The notes under the pieces: generated by a model | Databases searched by the model: none | Told to the model about the DNA's origin: nothing | What the model saw: the letters and a program-made list of their open reading frames with translations, nothing else | Program-made: the position numbers and the translations under genes | DNA from: Klebsiella oxytoca NBRC 105695 | Lineage (GTDB): Bacteria; Pseudomonadota; Gammaproteobacteria; Enterobacterales; Enterobacteriaceae | DNA: 64,000 nucleotides | Reading direction: 5' to 3' | NCBI RefSeq assembly: GCF_001598695.1 | Contig: NZ_BCZK01000001.1 | Coordinates: 310,001 to 374,000 of the forward strand | Shown here: in pieces, positions 47,632 to 59,677 of the stretch | Position numbering within the stretch: the first letter of the stretch is position 1 | How the letters are laid out: every line of letters starts with the position of its first letter

Positions 47632-48771
47632 ATGAAAGTTTGGCCTGTCAAACATAGCCCACTACTGCGCCAGCCTGAGCGCTTTATCGCCCGCAATGAA
47701 CTGCAGGCGCTGATTCAGAAGGTCACGCAAAATCTGGTCAACATTAAAGATGAAAGCGGGCAATTTTTACTGCGGCTGGACGACGGGCGCATCATTGATA
47801 CGAAAGGGTGGAACGGCTGGGAGTGGACTCACGGCGTCGGCCTGTACGGCATCTGGCAGTATTACCAGCAGACCGGCGATACCGCAATGCGCGATATTAT
47901 CGATAGCTGGTTTGCCGATCGCTTTGCCGAGGGGGCGACCACCAAAAACGTCAACACCATGGCGCCGTTTCTCACCCTCGCTTATCGCTATGAAGAGACG
48001 GGCAACGCCGCGTATCTGCCCTGGCTCGATAGCTGGGCCGAGTGGGCGATGAACGAGATGCCGCGCACGGAGTCTGGCGGCATGCAGCACATCACGCTGG
48101 CGGAAGAAAATCATCAGCAAATGTGGGACGACACGCTGATGATGACCGTTCTGCCGCTGGCGAAAATTGGTAAGCTGCTTAATCGCCCCGAATACGTAGA
48201 GGAGGCGGTGTATCAGTTTCTGCTGCACGTGCAGAATCTGATGGACCGCGAGTCCGGTCTGTGGTTTCACGGCTGGAACTACGAGGGGCGACATAATTTC
48301 GCTCGCGCCCGCTGGGCGCGCGGCAATAGCTGGCTGACGATCGTGATCCCGGATTTCCTGGAGCTGGTGGATTTACCCGAAAACAGCGCGGTGCGACGTT
48401 ACCTGGTGCAGGTGTTGGATACGCAGATTGCTGCGCTGGCCCGCTGTCAGGACGATAGCGGCCTGTGGCATACGCTACTTGATGACCCTGACTCCTATCT
48501 GGAAGCGTCGGCGACCGCCGGTTTTGCGTATGGGATCCTCAAGGCGGTGCGCAAGCGCTACGTGAGTCAGGCGTATACGGAGGTTGCGGAAAAAGCGATT
48601 CGCGGCATTGTGGCGAATATCTCTGCGCAAGGGGAACTGCTGCAAACGTCCTTCGGTACCGGGATGGGGTCGGATCTCGATTTTTATCGCGACATCCCGC
48701 TGACGTCGATGCCGTATGGCCAGGCGATGGCGATCCTGTGTCTGACGGAGTATCTGCGGAAGTATTTTTGA
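47632..48771 (+). CDS. GH105 unsaturated rhamnogalacturonyl hydrolase (YteR-like)
   Basis: The 379-residue product is a glycoside hydrolase family 105 enzyme, an alpha6/alpha6 barrel that hydrates the 4,5-double bond of unsaturated uronosyl oligosaccharides released by lyases. Family motifs include WEWTHGVGLYG (about residues 63-73), MWDDTLMM with the catalytic Asp (166/167) and WARGNSW (about 228-234). There is no signal peptide, which fits a cytoplasmic step after transport. It sits 4 bases after the GPH symporter gene. It probably processes rhamnogalacturonan or a similar plant or bacterial polysaccharide; the exact disaccharide is not known. Confidence 0.88.
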   Translation: MKVWPVKHSPLLRQPERFIARNELQALIQKVTQNLVNIKDESGQFLLRLDDGRIIDTKGWNGWEWTHGVGLYGIWQYYQQTGDTAMRDIIDSWFADRFAEGATTKNVNTMAPFLTLAYRYEETGNAAYLPWLDSWAEWAMNEMPRTESGGMQHITLAEENHQQMWDDTLMMTVLPLAKIGKLLNRPEYVEEAVYQFLLHVQNLMDRESGLWFHGWNYEGRHNFARARWARGNSWLTIVIPDFLELVDLPENSAVRRYLVQVLDTQIAALARCQDDSGLWHTLLDDPDSYLEASATAGFAYGILKAVRKRYVSQAYTEVAEKAIRGIVANISAQGELLQTSFGTGMGSDLDFYRDIPLTSMPYGQAMAILCLTEYLRKYF

Positions 48772-48815
48772 ATCAGGTGAGAACAGCCGGGTGTGGCGTC
48801 AGCCGCCGCCCGGCA

Positions 48816-48840
48816 AACCCGGCGTTAAGCCGGGTTCTTT
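48816..48840 (+). terminator. Terminator of the GPH-GH105 operon
   Basis: AACCCGGC, loop GTTAA, GCCGGGTT and a T-rich tail. The preceding 48785-48815 resembles a GC-rich REP-like palindrome. Confidence 0.75.
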
Positions 48841-48847
48841 CGACACA

Positions 48848-50581
48848 TTACATCCGTTCTACGGTTTCGATACCCAGGGTATCAAGACCCAGCTTCAGCG
48901 TTTTCGCCGTCAGCAGAGCCAGTTTCAGGCGGCTGTTGCGCGTCTCTTCGCTTTCAGCGCTCAGGATCGGGCAGTGCTCGTAGAAACCGGAGAACAGACC
49001 CGCCAGATCGTACAGGTAAGAACACATAACGTGCGGCGTGCCTTCACGGGCAACGACCGTAAGGGTTTCTTCAAACTGCAGCAGACGGGCCGCCAGCTGG
49101 GCTTCGCGGTCTTCGATGATGACCACCGGCGCCGCCACCAGCGCGCTTTCATCAATATCCGCTTTGCGGAACACGGAGAGCACGCGGGTATAGGCATACT
49201 GCATATAAGGCGCGGTATTGCCCTCAAAGGCCAGCATGTTATCCCAGTCGAAGATATAGTCAGTGGTGCGGTTTTTTGACAAGTCGGCATACTTAACCGC
49301 GCCAATCCCGACCGCGTTCGCCAGTTTTTCCAGTTCATCGGCGGGCATATCCGGGTTTTTCTCCGCCACCAGACGGCGGGCGCGTTCCAGCGCTTCGTCC
49401 AGCAGGTCGGCGAGCTTCACGGTACCGCCGGCGCGGGTTTTGAACGGTTTGCCGTCCTTGCCGAGCATCATGCCGAACATGTGGTGCTCCAGCGGTACGG
49501 ACTCCGGCACGTAGCCGGCTTTACGTACGATAGTCCACGCCTGCATCAGGTGCTGATGCTGGCGAGAGTCGATGTAGTAAAGCACGCGATCCGCATGCAG
49601 ATTCTCGTAGCGGTATTTTGCGCAGGCGATATCGGTAGTGGTGTAAAGGTAGCCGCCATCCTTCTTCTGGATGATGACGCCCATCGGTTCACCTTCCTTG
49701 TTTTTGTACTCATCAAGGAATACCACCGTCGCGCCTTCGCTTTCTACCGCCAGCCCTTTGGCCTTCAGGTCGGCCACGATACCCGGCAGCATCGGGTTAT
49801 AAAGGCTTTCGCCCATAACATCATCGCGGGTCAGGGTGACGTTCAGGCGGTTATAGGTTAACTGGTTTTGCGACATGGTGATGTCGACCAGCTTGCGCCA
49901 CATTTCGCGGAAATATTCGTCGCCGCCCTGCAGCTTAACGACGTAGCTGCGCGCGCGCTCGGCGAAGGCTTCATCTTCATCGTAGTGTTTTTTCGCTTCA
50001 CGATAGAAACCTTCGAGGTCGGCCAGCGCCATTTCACCGGCGTTCTCCTGCTGCTGTTTTTCCAGGTACGCGATAAGCATGCCGAACTGGGTACCCCAGT
50101 CGCCCACGTGGTTAGCGCGGATCACTTTATGCCCGAGAAACTCCAGCGTACGCACCGCGGCATCGCCAATGATGGTGGAGCGCAGGTGGCCTACGTGCAT
50201 CTCTTTCGCCACGTTCGGCGCAGAGTAATCGACCACCACGGTTTGTGCCGGCGGCTGAGCCACGCCCAGACGTTCCGATTTCAGCGCGCTGCTGACATTT
50301 TCCGCGAGGAAGGCCGGATCGAGGAAAATATTAATAAAGCCAGGGCCGGCGATCTCTACCTTATTGGCAATCCCGCTCAGATCGAGATGAGACAGTACCT
50401 GCTCTGCAAGTTGTCGCGGCGCCATGCCCAGTTTTTTGGCAACGGCCATCACGCCGTTGGCCTGATAGTCGCCGAACTGGACTTTTGCTGACTGGCGGAC
50501 CTGAGGTTCGCAATCGGCAGACGCGCCTGCTGCGATCAGGGCCTGACTGACTTTTTCTGAGAGAAGAGCCTGAATATTCAC
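48848..50581 (-). CDS. argS: Arginyl-tRNA synthetase
   Basis: ArgS charges tRNA-Arg. The 577-residue class I enzyme has the E. coli length, an N-terminal Add-1 tRNA-binding domain, the HIGH motif as HVGH ([18 protein letters not shown], about residues 124-140) and the family's RAGGTVKL stretch in place of a canonical KMSKS. The C-terminal anticodon domain ends GIETVERM. Monocistronic, convergent with the GH105 operon. In E. coli the flh/che genes lie on this side; they are missing here. Confidence 0.97.
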   Translation of the reverse strand: MNIQALLSEKVSQALIAAGASADCEPQVRQSAKVQFGDYQANGVMAVAKKLGMAPRQLAEQVLSHLDLSGIANKVEIAGPGFINIFLDPAFLAENVSSALKSERLGVAQPPAQTVVVDYSAPNVAKEMHVGHLRSTIIGDAAVRTLEFLGHKVIRANHVGDWGTQFGMLIAYLEKQQQENAGEMALADLEGFYREAKKHYDEDEAFAERARSYVVKLQGGDEYFREMWRKLVDITMSQNQLTYNRLNVTLTRDDVMGESLYNPMLPGIVADLKAKGLAVESEGATVVFLDEYKNKEGEPMGVIIQKKDGGYLYTTTDIACAKYRYENLHADRVLYYIDSRQHQHLMQAWTIVRKAGYVPESVPLEHHMFGMMLGKDGKPFKTRAGGTVKLADLLDEALERARRLVAEKNPDMPADELEKLANAVGIGAVKYADLSKNRTTDYIFDWDNMLAFEGNTAPYMQYAYTRVLSVFRKADIDESALVAAPVVIIEDREAQLAARLLQFEETLTVVAREGTPHVMCSYLYDLAGLFSGFYEHCPILSAESEETRNSRLKLALLTAKTLKLGLDTLGIETVERM

Positions 50582-50810
50582 CGAAACACCTTACGTTAAC
50601 ACGCCGTCACCCTGATGGGGCGGCGCGGGAATGTGGACAAATTAGGGCAGGAGTATACTGCATTTGCACCCACGCGTCAGCACCGCACGGAGGTTGCTTA
50701 GCCTCGCGCTCAACGAATAGCCGTTCGCCGGACGTCGCCGACGATTGCCGGTTGGTCGGCTGCGGAAAACGCGATAGATTAGCGCTTTTTAGTGCGTACC
50801 GAGGCTTACG

Positions 50811-51380
50811 ATGGCGAACTGGCAGCAGATTAATGAATTAAACGATATTTCCGCGGACCTGCCGCGCTTTACCGAGGCGCTAAACGCGCTTGCTCATCGG
50901 CTTGGTCTCGATATTACGCCACTTGATGCCGACCATATTTCCCTGCGCTGTCACCAGAACGCCACGGCGGAGCGCTGGCGTCGCGGCTTTGAGCAATGCG
51001 GCACGCTGCTGTCGGAAAATGTCATTAACGGCCGCCCCATCTGCCTGTTCAGGCTGGATGAGCCGGTGGTCGTGGCGCACTGGCGTTTTAGCATTGTTGA
51101 ACTGCCGTGGCCGGGCGAAAAGCGCTATCCGCATGAAGGCTGGGAGCATATTGAAATCGTTCTGCCTGGCGAGCCCGAAACGCTCAATACCCGCGCCCTG
51201 GCGCTGCTTTCCGATGATGGATTGAGCCAACCGGGCATTTTTGTAAAGACCAGCGCGCCAAAAGGAGAGCATGAGCGCTTGCCGAATCCAACCCTGGCGG
51301 TTACTGATGGCAAAGTGACGATCAAATTTCACCCGTGGTCGATTGAGCAAATTGTCGCCAGCGAACAATCAGAACGATAA
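50811..51380 (+). CDS. yecM: VOC-superfamily protein YecM
   Basis: The 189-residue product is nearly identical in key stretches to E. coli YecM (HISLRCHQNATAERWRRGFEQCG, VELPWPGEKRYPHEGWEHIEIVLPG). YecM has a vicinal-oxygen-chelate fold with conserved His and Glu metal ligands; the function is unknown, though an isomerase or metal-dependent role was proposed from structure. It lies between argS and cutC as in E. coli. Confidence 0.94.
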   Translation: MANWQQINELNDISADLPRFTEALNALAHRLGLDITPLDADHISLRCHQNATAERWRRGFEQCGTLLSENVINGRPICLFRLDEPVVVAHWRFSIVELPWPGEKRYPHEGWEHIEIVLPGEPETLNTRALALLSDDGLSQPGIFVKTSAPKGEHERLPNPTLAVTDGKVTIKFHPWSIEQIVASEQSER

Positions 51381-51456
51381 CAGTGTGAAGCTACGCGGCG
51401 TCTGTCGGAAGAAATCGTGACATTCTGTCGTGCCTGCCATATCGACGGAGAGAAGA

Positions 51457-52200
51457 ATGAGCTTACTGGAAGTCTGTTGTTACAGCATGGAGTGCGCGCT
51501 GGAGGCCCAGCGCTGCGGCGCCGACCGCATCGAGCTATGCGCCGCGCCGCAGGAGGGGGGGCTGACGCCTTCCTCGGGCGTCCTTAAAACGGTGCGTGAG
51601 TCGGTGACCATCCCCGTTCATCCAATTATTCGTCCGCGCGGCGGTGACTTTTGCTATACCGCTGGCGAATTTGCCGCAATGCTTGATGATGTGGCTGCGG
51701 TGAGAGATCTCGGCTTTCCCGGCATGGTGATCGGCATCCTGGACGCCGACGGTCAGGTAGATAGGGCGCGAATGAAAAAAATAATGGCGGCGGCGGGAAC
51801 GATGGCCGTCACCTTTCACCGTGCCTTTGATATGTGCGCCAACCCGCGCCAGGCCAGCGTTGAGCTGGCTGAGCTCGGCGTTCAGCGGATCCTGACTTCG
51901 GGCCAGCAGCCGTCTGCCGAAAAAGGAATTTCATTAATCAGGGAACTTATTTCCCAAAGCGACACTCCTATTATTATGGCCGGCGCAGGAGTGCGTGCCG
52001 CCAACCTGCCGCTGTTTTTGCAGGCTGGGGTAAAAGAGGTCCACAGCTCGGCAGGCCAGTGGCTACCGTCCCCGATGCGCTTTCGTAATCCCGGGTTGTC
52101 GATGTCTACGGATGCCGATGCTGATGAATACTTACGCTACGCCGTCAATGGCGAAGCGGTAGCGGAAATGAAGAAGATTATTTCCGCACAGAGAGATTAA
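51457..52200 (+). CDS. cutC: CutC family protein
   Basis: The 247-residue product is a TIM-barrel protein matching E. coli CutC ([50 protein letters not shown]). CutC was named for copper tolerance in E. coli, but that phenotype is attributed to the MicL small RNA made from the end of the gene, so the protein function is uncertain. The start at 51457 gives the E. coli N terminus with GGAG about 8 bases upstream. A sigma-E-type promoter lies inside the gene. Confidence 0.94.
   Translation: MSLLEVCCYSMECALEAQRCGADRIELCAAPQEGGLTPSSGVLKTVRESVTIPVHPIIRPRGGDFCYTAGEFAAMLDDVAAVRDLGFPGMVIGILDADGQVDRARMKKIMAAAGTMAVTFHRAFDMCANPRQASVELAELGVQRILTSGQQPSAEKGISLIRELISQSDTPIIMAGAGVRAANLPLFLQAGVKEVHSSAGQWLPSPMRFRNPGLSMSTDADADEYLRYAVNGEAVAEMKKIISAQRD
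51942..51970 (+). promoter_or_regulatory. Sigma-E-type promoter inside cutC (predicted micL promoter)
   Basis: GGAACTT (51942-51948) and TCCTA (51966-51970) match the sigma-E elements GGAACTT and TCnnA with a 17-base spacer. The position in the last third of cutC is where E. coli MicL transcription starts. Confidence 0.7.
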
Positions 52201-52208
52201 AACCCTAA

Positions 52209-52390
52209 ATAATTCGAGTTGCGAGAAGGCGGCGACGCAGGGAATCCCCAGGAGCTTACTCAAGTAAGTGACTGGGGTGAGCGACAAATCTGTCTGGAAC
52301 AGATTTGAACGCCGTATCCCGGCGGCCCGTAAGGGCGAGGCTCATGGATGAGCCGAGTAACAAAGCCAGCGCACATGCAACTTGAAGTAT
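52209..52390. repeat. ERIC (intergenic repeat unit) element
   Basis: The segment at 52262-52283 matches the full 22-base core used as the ERIC2 primer, and the preceding GAATCCCCAGGAGCTTAC is the matching opposite arm. The element is about 180 bases long, with near-inverted ends TTCGAGTTGC and GCAACTTGAA. It lies between the cutC stop and the MicL terminator. Confidence 0.9.
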
Positions 52391-52451
52391 GACGGGGATA
52401 AACCGTTTTTTGCTGCACATCATGTCGCCCAATATGATGATTGCCCGTACC

Positions 52452-52484
52452 AGGCCCCTGCCCATTAAACAGGGGCCTTTTTTT
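52452..52484 (+). terminator. Terminator of cutC/MicL
   Basis: AGGCCCCTG, a 9-base loop, CAGGGGCCT and seven T. Confidence 0.92.
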
Positions 52485-52498
52485 ATGCTAAAAACGCG

Positions 52499-54300
<1,802 letters not shown>

Positions 54301-54696
54301 CTAACGGACGGAGAAAACCAACTCCCAGGGCATATACCAGAAGTTCGCCAGCACCATCAGCAACAATGAACACCACGTCGCGCTCATGCCAGAGCGGCGC
54401 CAGCGATACAGGCGATGATGGAAACCATAAGAGTGCATCAGGCGCCCGACAATCAGCAAAATACCGCAGACGTGAACCATCCAGGTCTGCGCGCCGTTCA
54501 TTTCCATAAACAGCAGCAGAATCAGGCCAATGGGAACGTATTCCACCGCGTTGCCGTGCACGCGAATAGCAACCTGCAGCTCGCTAAAACCACCGTCGCC
54601 GTAGCCAACGCGATATTGCGTCCTCAGGCGTACGACATCGTAAGAAAACTTTATTAGCAATAACGCACCTAAAACCGCATACAGCGCGCTGACCAT
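54301..54696 (-). CDS. yecN: MAPEG-family membrane protein YecN
   Basis: The 131-residue product has about four transmembrane helices and matches E. coli YecN (MVSALYAVL, HGNAVEY, LMHSYGFHHRL). MAPEG proteins include glutathione transferases, but YecN's activity is unknown. The ATG at 54696 is preferred over an in-frame TTG 6 bases upstream because GGGAG is then better spaced and the E. coli start is reproduced. It follows yecE on the same strand, before cmoAB. Confidence 0.92.
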   Translation of the reverse strand: MVSALYAVLGALLLIKFSYDVVRLRTQYRVGYGDGGFSELQVAIRVHGNAVEYVPIGLILLLFMEMNGAQTWMVHVCGILLIVGRLMHSYGFHHRLYRWRRSGMSATWCSLLLMVLANFWYMPWELVFSVR

Positions 54697-54749
54697 ACTC
54701 AAAACTCCCTTTTATTCCATCCGGTGGCTCAGTTGAGGATAGCAGGATA

Positions 54750-55568
54750 TCAGAAAAGAGAGGTTTGCTGCGGAATTGACGGCGCATCACCTATTTCCGG
54801 TAGGGCGGCGCGCAGATCGCTCCACAGGATGTCGACCAGCTGCGGAGCCTGGGCGATATCCGGTGTGTGGAGGAACAGGTAGGGCGTTGTGGTTTGCGCC
54901 CATTTTGGCAGCGTCCTTATCCACACGCTAAAAAGCTCGCGATTTTGCGCCATATCGTCGCTGCCAATAAAGCGCACCATAGGGTGCCGGGCCGTCACCA
55001 GCGCATGGACGGGGACTTTGGGCTTTTTGTTTTGTGCTTCGATCATTGCCTGACTGCGGGCGATGGCGCTGTGAACCGGGCGGCTATCGAGGATAACGCG
55101 GTTGACGTTTCGCTGATGCAAGCCGCGATTAAGCTGCTGCTCCGCTTCCCCCTTGGCGAAAAATTCCGCATGCCTTACTTCGACGCCGTAGGTGAATTCA
55201 CGCGGCAGACTATCAAGAAAGTGCCAGAGGGCGGGAAGGTCTCGAGGGCCAAACGTCGCCGGCAGCTGTAGCCAGTATTGGCCGATGCGCGAAGACAGCG
55301 GCGCCAGACGAGTAAAAAACTCCTGGCTTAAGTCGTCGCAGTTGCGCAGCGCCGCCTGGTGCGAAATGGTGGCCGGAAACTTGAAGCAGAAGCGAAAATC
55401 GTCGTGGGTCTGTTCATACCATCGGCTGACAATCTCCGCTTTTGGTAACGCGTACAGGGTGGTGTTGCCCTCCACGCAATTAAAGTGGCGGGCATACTCT
55501 TCAAGGCTGGTGATACCCAGGCGCACCCACTTCGGGTGCGCCCATTGGGGAAGCCCAATATAGATCAT
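54750..55568 (-). CDS. yecE: DUF72-family protein YecE
   Basis: The 272-residue product is a DUF72 TIM-barrel-like protein matching E. coli YecE ([37 protein letters not shown]). The function is unknown. It overlaps the upstream yecD stop by 4 bases, which indicates translational coupling. Confidence 0.92.
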   Translation of the reverse strand: MIYIGLPQWAHPKWVRLGITSLEEYARHFNCVEGNTTLYALPKAEIVSRWYEQTHDDFRFCFKFPATISHQAALRNCDDLSQEFFTRLAPLSSRIGQYWLQLPATFGPRDLPALWHFLDSLPREFTYGVEVRHAEFFAKGEAEQQLNRGLHQRNVNRVILDSRPVHSAIARSQAMIEAQNKKPKVPVHALVTARHPMVRFIGSDDMAQNRELFSVWIRTLPKWAQTTTPYLFLHTPDIAQAPQLVDILWSDLRAALPEIGDAPSIPQQTSLF

Positions 55569-56131
55569 AAGGCGGCAAGTACCTCCTCGGTACTGCGCAC
55601 GCGAGCAATACGCGGGAAGATGTGCGTCATGCTGCCCTGATGCTGTTCGGCCGACGCCGCGCTGCAGGCATCTTCAACCAGAATCAGATTAAATCCCAGC
55701 TCCCAGGCGTTGCGCGCCGTGGATTCGACGCCGATGTTGGTGGATATTCCGCACAGAATGATGGTGTCGATGCCGCGACGGCGAAGCTGCAGCTCGAGGT
55801 CAGTGCCGTAAAAAGCGCCCCACTGACGTTTAGTAACTTCGATATCGCTTTCCTGTTTTTCCAGCGCGAGCGGGTAGGTCCACCAGTTTTCCGGTAGCGT
55901 ATGGGCGCCAGCCTCGGCATCGACCGGCTGTTTCAGCGCTTCGGCGAAATCCGCTGACCAGCCGACGCGAACCATCACTACGGGGGAGCCCTGCTGGCGA
56001 CACTTTTTCGCCAGCTTCGCGGCCCGCTCAACCACTTCATCAGCACGATGAGGGCCGCCGGCAAACGGTAAAATACCTTCCTGCAGGTCAATAATGACCA
56101 GCGCGGTGTTTTTTGCATTGAGTTCTAACAT
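55565..56131 (-). CDS. yecD: Isochorismatase-like protein YecD
   Basis: The 188-residue product has the cysteine-hydrolase (isochorismatase-like) fold with Asp16 (IIDLQEG) and Lys105-type [12 protein letters not shown]. At the position of the catalytic Cys it reads [16 protein letters not shown], with Gly instead of Cys. E. coli YecD has the same change, so this is a family trait and the protein may lack nucleophilic hydrolase activity. It is the first gene of the yecD-yecE pair, divergent from aspS. Confidence 0.92.
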   Translation of the reverse strand: MLELNAKNTALVIIDLQEGILPFAGGPHRADEVVERAAKLAKKCRQQGSPVVMVRVGWSADFAEALKQPVDAEAGAHTLPENWWTYPLALEKQESDIEVTKRQWGAFYGTDLELQLRRRGIDTIILCGISTNIGVESTARNAWELGFNLILVEDACSAASAEQHQGSMTHIFPRIARVRSTEEVLAAL

Positions 56132-56270
56132 AATATCCCCGTATCTTCTCCAGGTGGTCAGGTCGCTACAATACCGTTGCCGATTCTGCCCAAGGGTAAC
56201 AATTTTTGTTAATTTTTGTGAGTGCAGGCACTAAGCGCACAGCAAAGCAACGCTGCGCGCTGCGCCGGGC

Positions 56271-56299
56271 TTATCGTGCGGCATAATTTCCAGTATAAT
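56271..56299 (+). promoter_or_regulatory. aspS promoter
   Basis: TTATCG (56271-56276) and a perfect TATAAT (56294-56299) with a 17-base spacer lie about 100 bases before aspS. Confidence 0.65.
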
Positions 56300-56400
56300 A
56301 GCCGCCTTTTTTCATTCAGTAGTGACATCAGCTAAAGCTGCGACCTCGTCGCCTGCAAGGCAGGCAACAATCCGCCTGCGGCTAAGTTAAGGGATATCTC

Positions 56401-58188
56401 ATGCGTACAGAATATTGCGGACAGCTCGGTCTGTCCCACGTAGGGCAGCAAGTGACTCTGTGTGGTTGGGTCAACCGTCGTCGTGATCTTGGTAGCCTTA
56501 TCTTTATTGATATGCGCGACCGCGAAGGCATCGTGCAGGTGTTTTTCGATCCGGATCGCGCGGATGCATTAAAGCTGGCCTCCGAACTGCGTAATGAGTT
56601 CTGCATTCAGGTCACCGGTACCGTGCGCGCGCGTGACGAAAAGAACGTCAATAATGATATGGCCACCGGCGCCATTGAAGTGCTGGCAACCGACCTGACG
56701 ATCATCAACCGTGCTGAAGCGCTGCCGCTGGATTCCAACCACGTCAACACCGAAGAAGCGCGTCTGAAATACCGTTACCTGGACCTGCGTCGTCCGGAAA
56801 TGGCGCAGCGCCTGAAAACCCGCGCGAAGATTACCAGCCTCGTTCGCCGTTTTATGGACGACCACGGTTTCCTCGATATCGAAACCCCGATGCTGACCAA
56901 AGCGACCCCGGAAGGCGCGCGCGACTATCTCGTGCCTTCTCGTGTGCATAAAGGCAAATTCTACGCGCTCCCGCAGTCTCCGCAGCTGTTTAAACAGCTG
57001 CTGATGATGTCCGGTTTTGACCGCTACTATCAGATTGTTAAATGCTTCCGCGACGAAGATCTGCGCGCTGACCGCCAGCCGGAATTCACCCAGATCGACG
57101 TCGAGACTTCCTTTATGACCGCCCCGCAGGTGCGCGAAGTGATGGAAGCGCTGGTGCGTAATCTGTGGCAGGAAGTGAAGGGCGTGGATCTGGGGGATTT
57201 TCCGATCATGACCTTTGCCGAAGCCGAGCGCCGCTATGGTTCTGACAAACCGGACCTGCGTAACCCGATGGAGCTGGTGGACGTCGCCGATCTGGTGAAA
57301 GCGGTGGAATTCGCCGTCTTTGCGGGCCCGGCTAACGACGCCAAAGGCCGCGTTGCCGCGCTGCGCGTGCCTGGCGGCGCTGCGCTGAGCCGTAAGCAAA
57401 TCGACGAATACGGTAAGTTTGTCCAAATCTACGGCGCCAAAGGTCTGGCATACATTAAAGTCAACGAACGGGCGAAAGGCCTTGAAGGTATCAACAGCCC
57501 GGTGGCTAAATTCCTCAACGCCGACATCGTTGAAGCGATCCTTGAGCGCACCGGCGCGCAGGATGGCGATATGATCTTCTTCGGCGCGGATAACAAAAAA
57601 GTGGTTGCCGATGCGCTGGGCGCGCTGCGTCTGAAGCTGGGTAAAGATCTGAACCTGACCGATGAAGAGAAATGGGCGCCGCTGTGGGTGATCGACTTCC
57701 CGATGTTTGAAGACGACGGTGAAGGCGGCCTGACCGCGATGCACCATCCGTTTACCTCGCCGAAAGATATGACCGCCGCAGAGCTAAAAGCCGCGCCGGA
57801 AGATGCGGTAGCTAACGCTTACGACATGGTGATTAACGGCTATGAAGTTGGCGGCGGTTCCGTGCGTATTCACAGCGGTGAGATGCAGCAGACCGTATTC
57901 GGTATTCTGGGAATTAACGAGCAGGAGCAGCGCGAGAAGTTTGGCTTCCTGCTGGATGCGCTAAAATACGGTACTCCACCGCATGCGGGTCTGGCTTTTG
58001 GCCTTGACCGTTTGACCATGCTGCTGACCGGCACCGATAATATCCGTGACGTTATCGCCTTCCCGAAAACGACGGCGGCGGCCTGCCTGATGACCGAAGC
58101 CCCGAGCTTTGCGAATCCTGCATCGCTGAGCGAGCTCGGTATTCAGGTGGTGGCGAAAGAGGCAAAAGAGTCTCCGGAGAATAAGTAA
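56401..58188 (+). CDS. aspS: Aspartyl-tRNA synthetase
   Basis: AspS charges tRNA-Asp. The 595-residue class II enzyme has an N-terminal OB-fold ([14 protein letters not shown]), class II motif 2 ([16 protein letters not shown], about residues 217-232) and motif 3 near GLDRL, plus the bacterial GAD insertion. Length and sequence match the E. coli type. nudB follows after 1 base in the same direction, so the two are co-transcribed. Confidence 0.97.
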   Translation: MRTEYCGQLGLSHVGQQVTLCGWVNRRRDLGSLIFIDMRDREGIVQVFFDPDRADALKLASELRNEFCIQVTGTVRARDEKNVNNDMATGAIEVLATDLTIINRAEALPLDSNHVNTEEARLKYRYLDLRRPEMAQRLKTRAKITSLVRRFMDDHGFLDIETPMLTKATPEGARDYLVPSRVHKGKFYALPQSPQLFKQLLMMSGFDRYYQIVKCFRDEDLRADRQPEFTQIDVETSFMTAPQVREVMEALVRNLWQEVKGVDLGDFPIMTFAEAERRYGSDKPDLRNPMELVDVADLVKAVEFAVFAGPANDAKGRVAALRVPGGAALSRKQIDEYGKFVQIYGAKGLAYIKVNERAKGLEGINSPVAKFLNADIVEAILERTGAQDGDMIFFGADNKKVVADALGALRLKLGKDLNLTDEEKWAPLWVIDFPMFEDDGEGGLTAMHHPFTSPKDMTAAELKAAPEDAVANAYDMVINGYEVGGGSVRIHSGEMQQTVFGILGINEQEQREKFGFLLDALKYGTPPHAGLAFGLDRLTMLLTGTDNIRDVIAFPKTTAAACLMTEAPSFANPASLSELGIQVVAKEAKESPENK

Positions 58189-58189
58189 G

Positions 58190-58633
58190 ATGTCATTCAA
58201 GCTCCCCGTTTCCGTTCTGGTGGTGATTTATGCCGAAGATACGAAGCGGGTGCTGATGTTGCAGCGTCGCGACGATCCCGCCTTCTGGCAGTCGGTTACC
58301 GGCAGCCTGGAGGAGGGGGAAACCGCGCCGCAAGCTGCCGCGCGTGAAGTAATGGAAGAGGTCGCCATTGACGTTGCCTGCGAGCAGCTGGCTTTGGTTG
58401 ATTGTCAGCGAACGGTAGAGTTCGAGATATTTTCTCATTTACGTCATCGCTATGCGCCGGGCGTTGAGCGCAATACGGAGTTTTGGTTCCGTCTTGCGCT
58501 CCCCCATGAACGCCAGATTGTCTTTACGGAACATCTGGACTATCGCTGGGTTGATGCGACGGAAGCCGCCACGTTGACCAAGTCCTGGAGCAACCGGCAG
58601 GCGATTGAAGAATTTGTAATTAACGCCAACTAA
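58190..58633 (+). CDS. nudB: Dihydroneopterin triphosphate diphosphatase
   Basis: NudB removes pyrophosphate from dihydroneopterin triphosphate, an early folate step. The 147-residue Nudix protein has the box GSLEEGETAPQAAAREVMEE (about residues 37-56) and matches E. coli NudB, with a three-residue shorter N terminus. It starts 1 base after the aspS stop. Confidence 0.94.
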   Translation: MSFKLPVSVLVVIYAEDTKRVLMLQRRDDPAFWQSVTGSLEEGETAPQAAAREVMEEVAIDVACEQLALVDCQRTVEFEIFSHLRHRYAPGVERNTEFWFRLALPHERQIVFTEHLDYRWVDATEAATLTKSWSNRQAIEEFVINAN

Positions 58634-58659
58634 TTTCCCCCAGAATTTTAGTTATCAGG

Positions 58660-58740
58660 AAGGCGGCCAGTTGGGATATCACCCGGAGCTTACTTGCGTA
58701 GGTAATGGGTGTGAAACAACGCAGCCAGTGCTCCTGAGGG
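58660..58740. repeat. Degenerate ERIC-like element before yebC
   Basis: CCGGAGCTTACTTGCGTAGG and the following TAATGGGTGTGA resemble the ERIC core (GGAGCTTAC ... GTGACTGGGGTGA), shortened and diverged. Tentative. Confidence 0.5.
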
Positions 58741-58782
58741 CTAAAAGGCGCCGGGAAAAGGCTTTTTTGGAGATATTATTTT

Positions 58783-59523
58783 ATGGCAGGTCATAGTAAA
58801 TGGGCCAACACCAAACACCGCAAAGCGGCACAGGATGCCAAACGCGGTAAGATCTTTACGAAAATTATTCGCGAGCTGGTCACCGCGGCCCGTCTTGGCG
58901 GCGGCGATGCGGGCTCAAACCCGCGTCTGCGCGCAGCGATTGACAAAGCGCTGAGCAACAACATGACCCGTGACACCCTGAACCGCGCTATTGCCCGCGG
59001 CGTCGGCGGCGATGATGATGCGAACATGGAAACCATCATTTATGAAGGTTACGGTCCTGGCGGTACGGCGGTAATGGTTGAATGTCTGTCCGACAACCGC
59101 AACCGTACCGTTGCTGAAGTACGTCACGCGTTCAGCAAAACCGGCGGTAACCTGGGCACCGACGGCTCCGTTTCCTACCTGTTCAGCAAAAAAGGCGTCA
59201 TCTCCTTCGAGCAAGGCGATGAAGATGCGATCATGGAAGCGGCGCTGGAAGCGGGCGCGGAAGACGTGGTGACCTATGACGACGGCGCAATTGACGTCTA
59301 CACCGCCTGGGAAGAGATGGGTGCGGTACGCGATGCGCTGGAAGCTGCCGGTCTGAAAGCGGACGCCGCTGAAGTCTCCATGATCCCGTCAACCAAAGCG
59401 GATATGGACGCGGAAACTGCGCCGAAACTGCTGCGTCTGATCGATATGCTGGAAGATTGCGACGACGTGCAGGAAGTTTATCATAACGGCGAGATCTCTG
59501 ATGAGGTCGCCGCAACCCTGTGA
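58783..59523 (+). CDS. yebC: YebC/PmpR-family transcriptional regulator / translation factor
   Basis: The 246-residue product is a TACO1/YebC-family protein ([23 protein letters not shown] at the start, [21 protein letters not shown]). Family members bind DNA or ribosomes; recent work on relatives links them to translation of proline-rich stretches. GGAG lies 10 bases before the ATG. It stands between nudB and ruvC, with ERIC-like sequences on both sides. Confidence 0.95.
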   Translation: MAGHSKWANTKHRKAAQDAKRGKIFTKIIRELVTAARLGGGDAGSNPRLRAAIDKALSNNMTRDTLNRAIARGVGGDDDANMETIIYEGYGPGGTAVMVECLSDNRNRTVAEVRHAFSKTGGNLGTDGSVSYLFSKKGVISFEQGDEDAIMEAALEAGAEDVVTYDDGAIDVYTAWEEMGAVRDALEAAGLKADAAEVSMIPSTKADMDAETAPKLLRLIDMLEDCDDVQEVYHNGEISDEVAATL

Positions 59524-59540
59524 TACCCGTACACTTTCAG

Positions 59541-59625
59541 CCCACAGCGGTGTTGGCGCTCCTCGCTTACCCCGGTCACGTAGTGAATCTACGCACCCGG
59601 GGATGCGCTGCGTGGCCGCCTGGCT
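59541..59625. repeat. Degenerate ERIC-like palindrome between yebC and ruvC
   Basis: CCCCGG ... GTAG ... CTAC ... CCGGGG is a long imperfect palindrome with CGCTCCTCGCTTACCCCGGT, resembling an ERIC core in reverse orientation. Tentative. Confidence 0.5.
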
Positions 59626-59677
59626 GTGAACTGAAATCGTTAGGGTCTCACGAGTTAGTTATGACCGGGGGCGCGTG

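Larger units (their letters stand above)
51976..52484 (+). ncRNA. micL: MicL-like sigma-E-dependent small RNA (long precursor)
   Basis: In E. coli, MicL is transcribed by sigma-E from inside cutC and cleaved to about 80 bases that repress lpp. Here a sigma-E-type promoter in cutC and a strong terminator 284 bases after the stop codon frame an equivalent transcript of about 509 bases. The mature part would be about 52404-52484 and contains CATCAT ... ATGATG and the terminator. The precursor is longer than in E. coli because an ERIC element (52209-52390) is embedded. The 5' end and processing site are inferred. Confidence 0.65.

Noticed and set aside
56569-57747. 392-codon open frame on the - strand
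   Set aside because: It is antisense to aspS and results from GC-rich codon usage; the composition is unlike a real protein.
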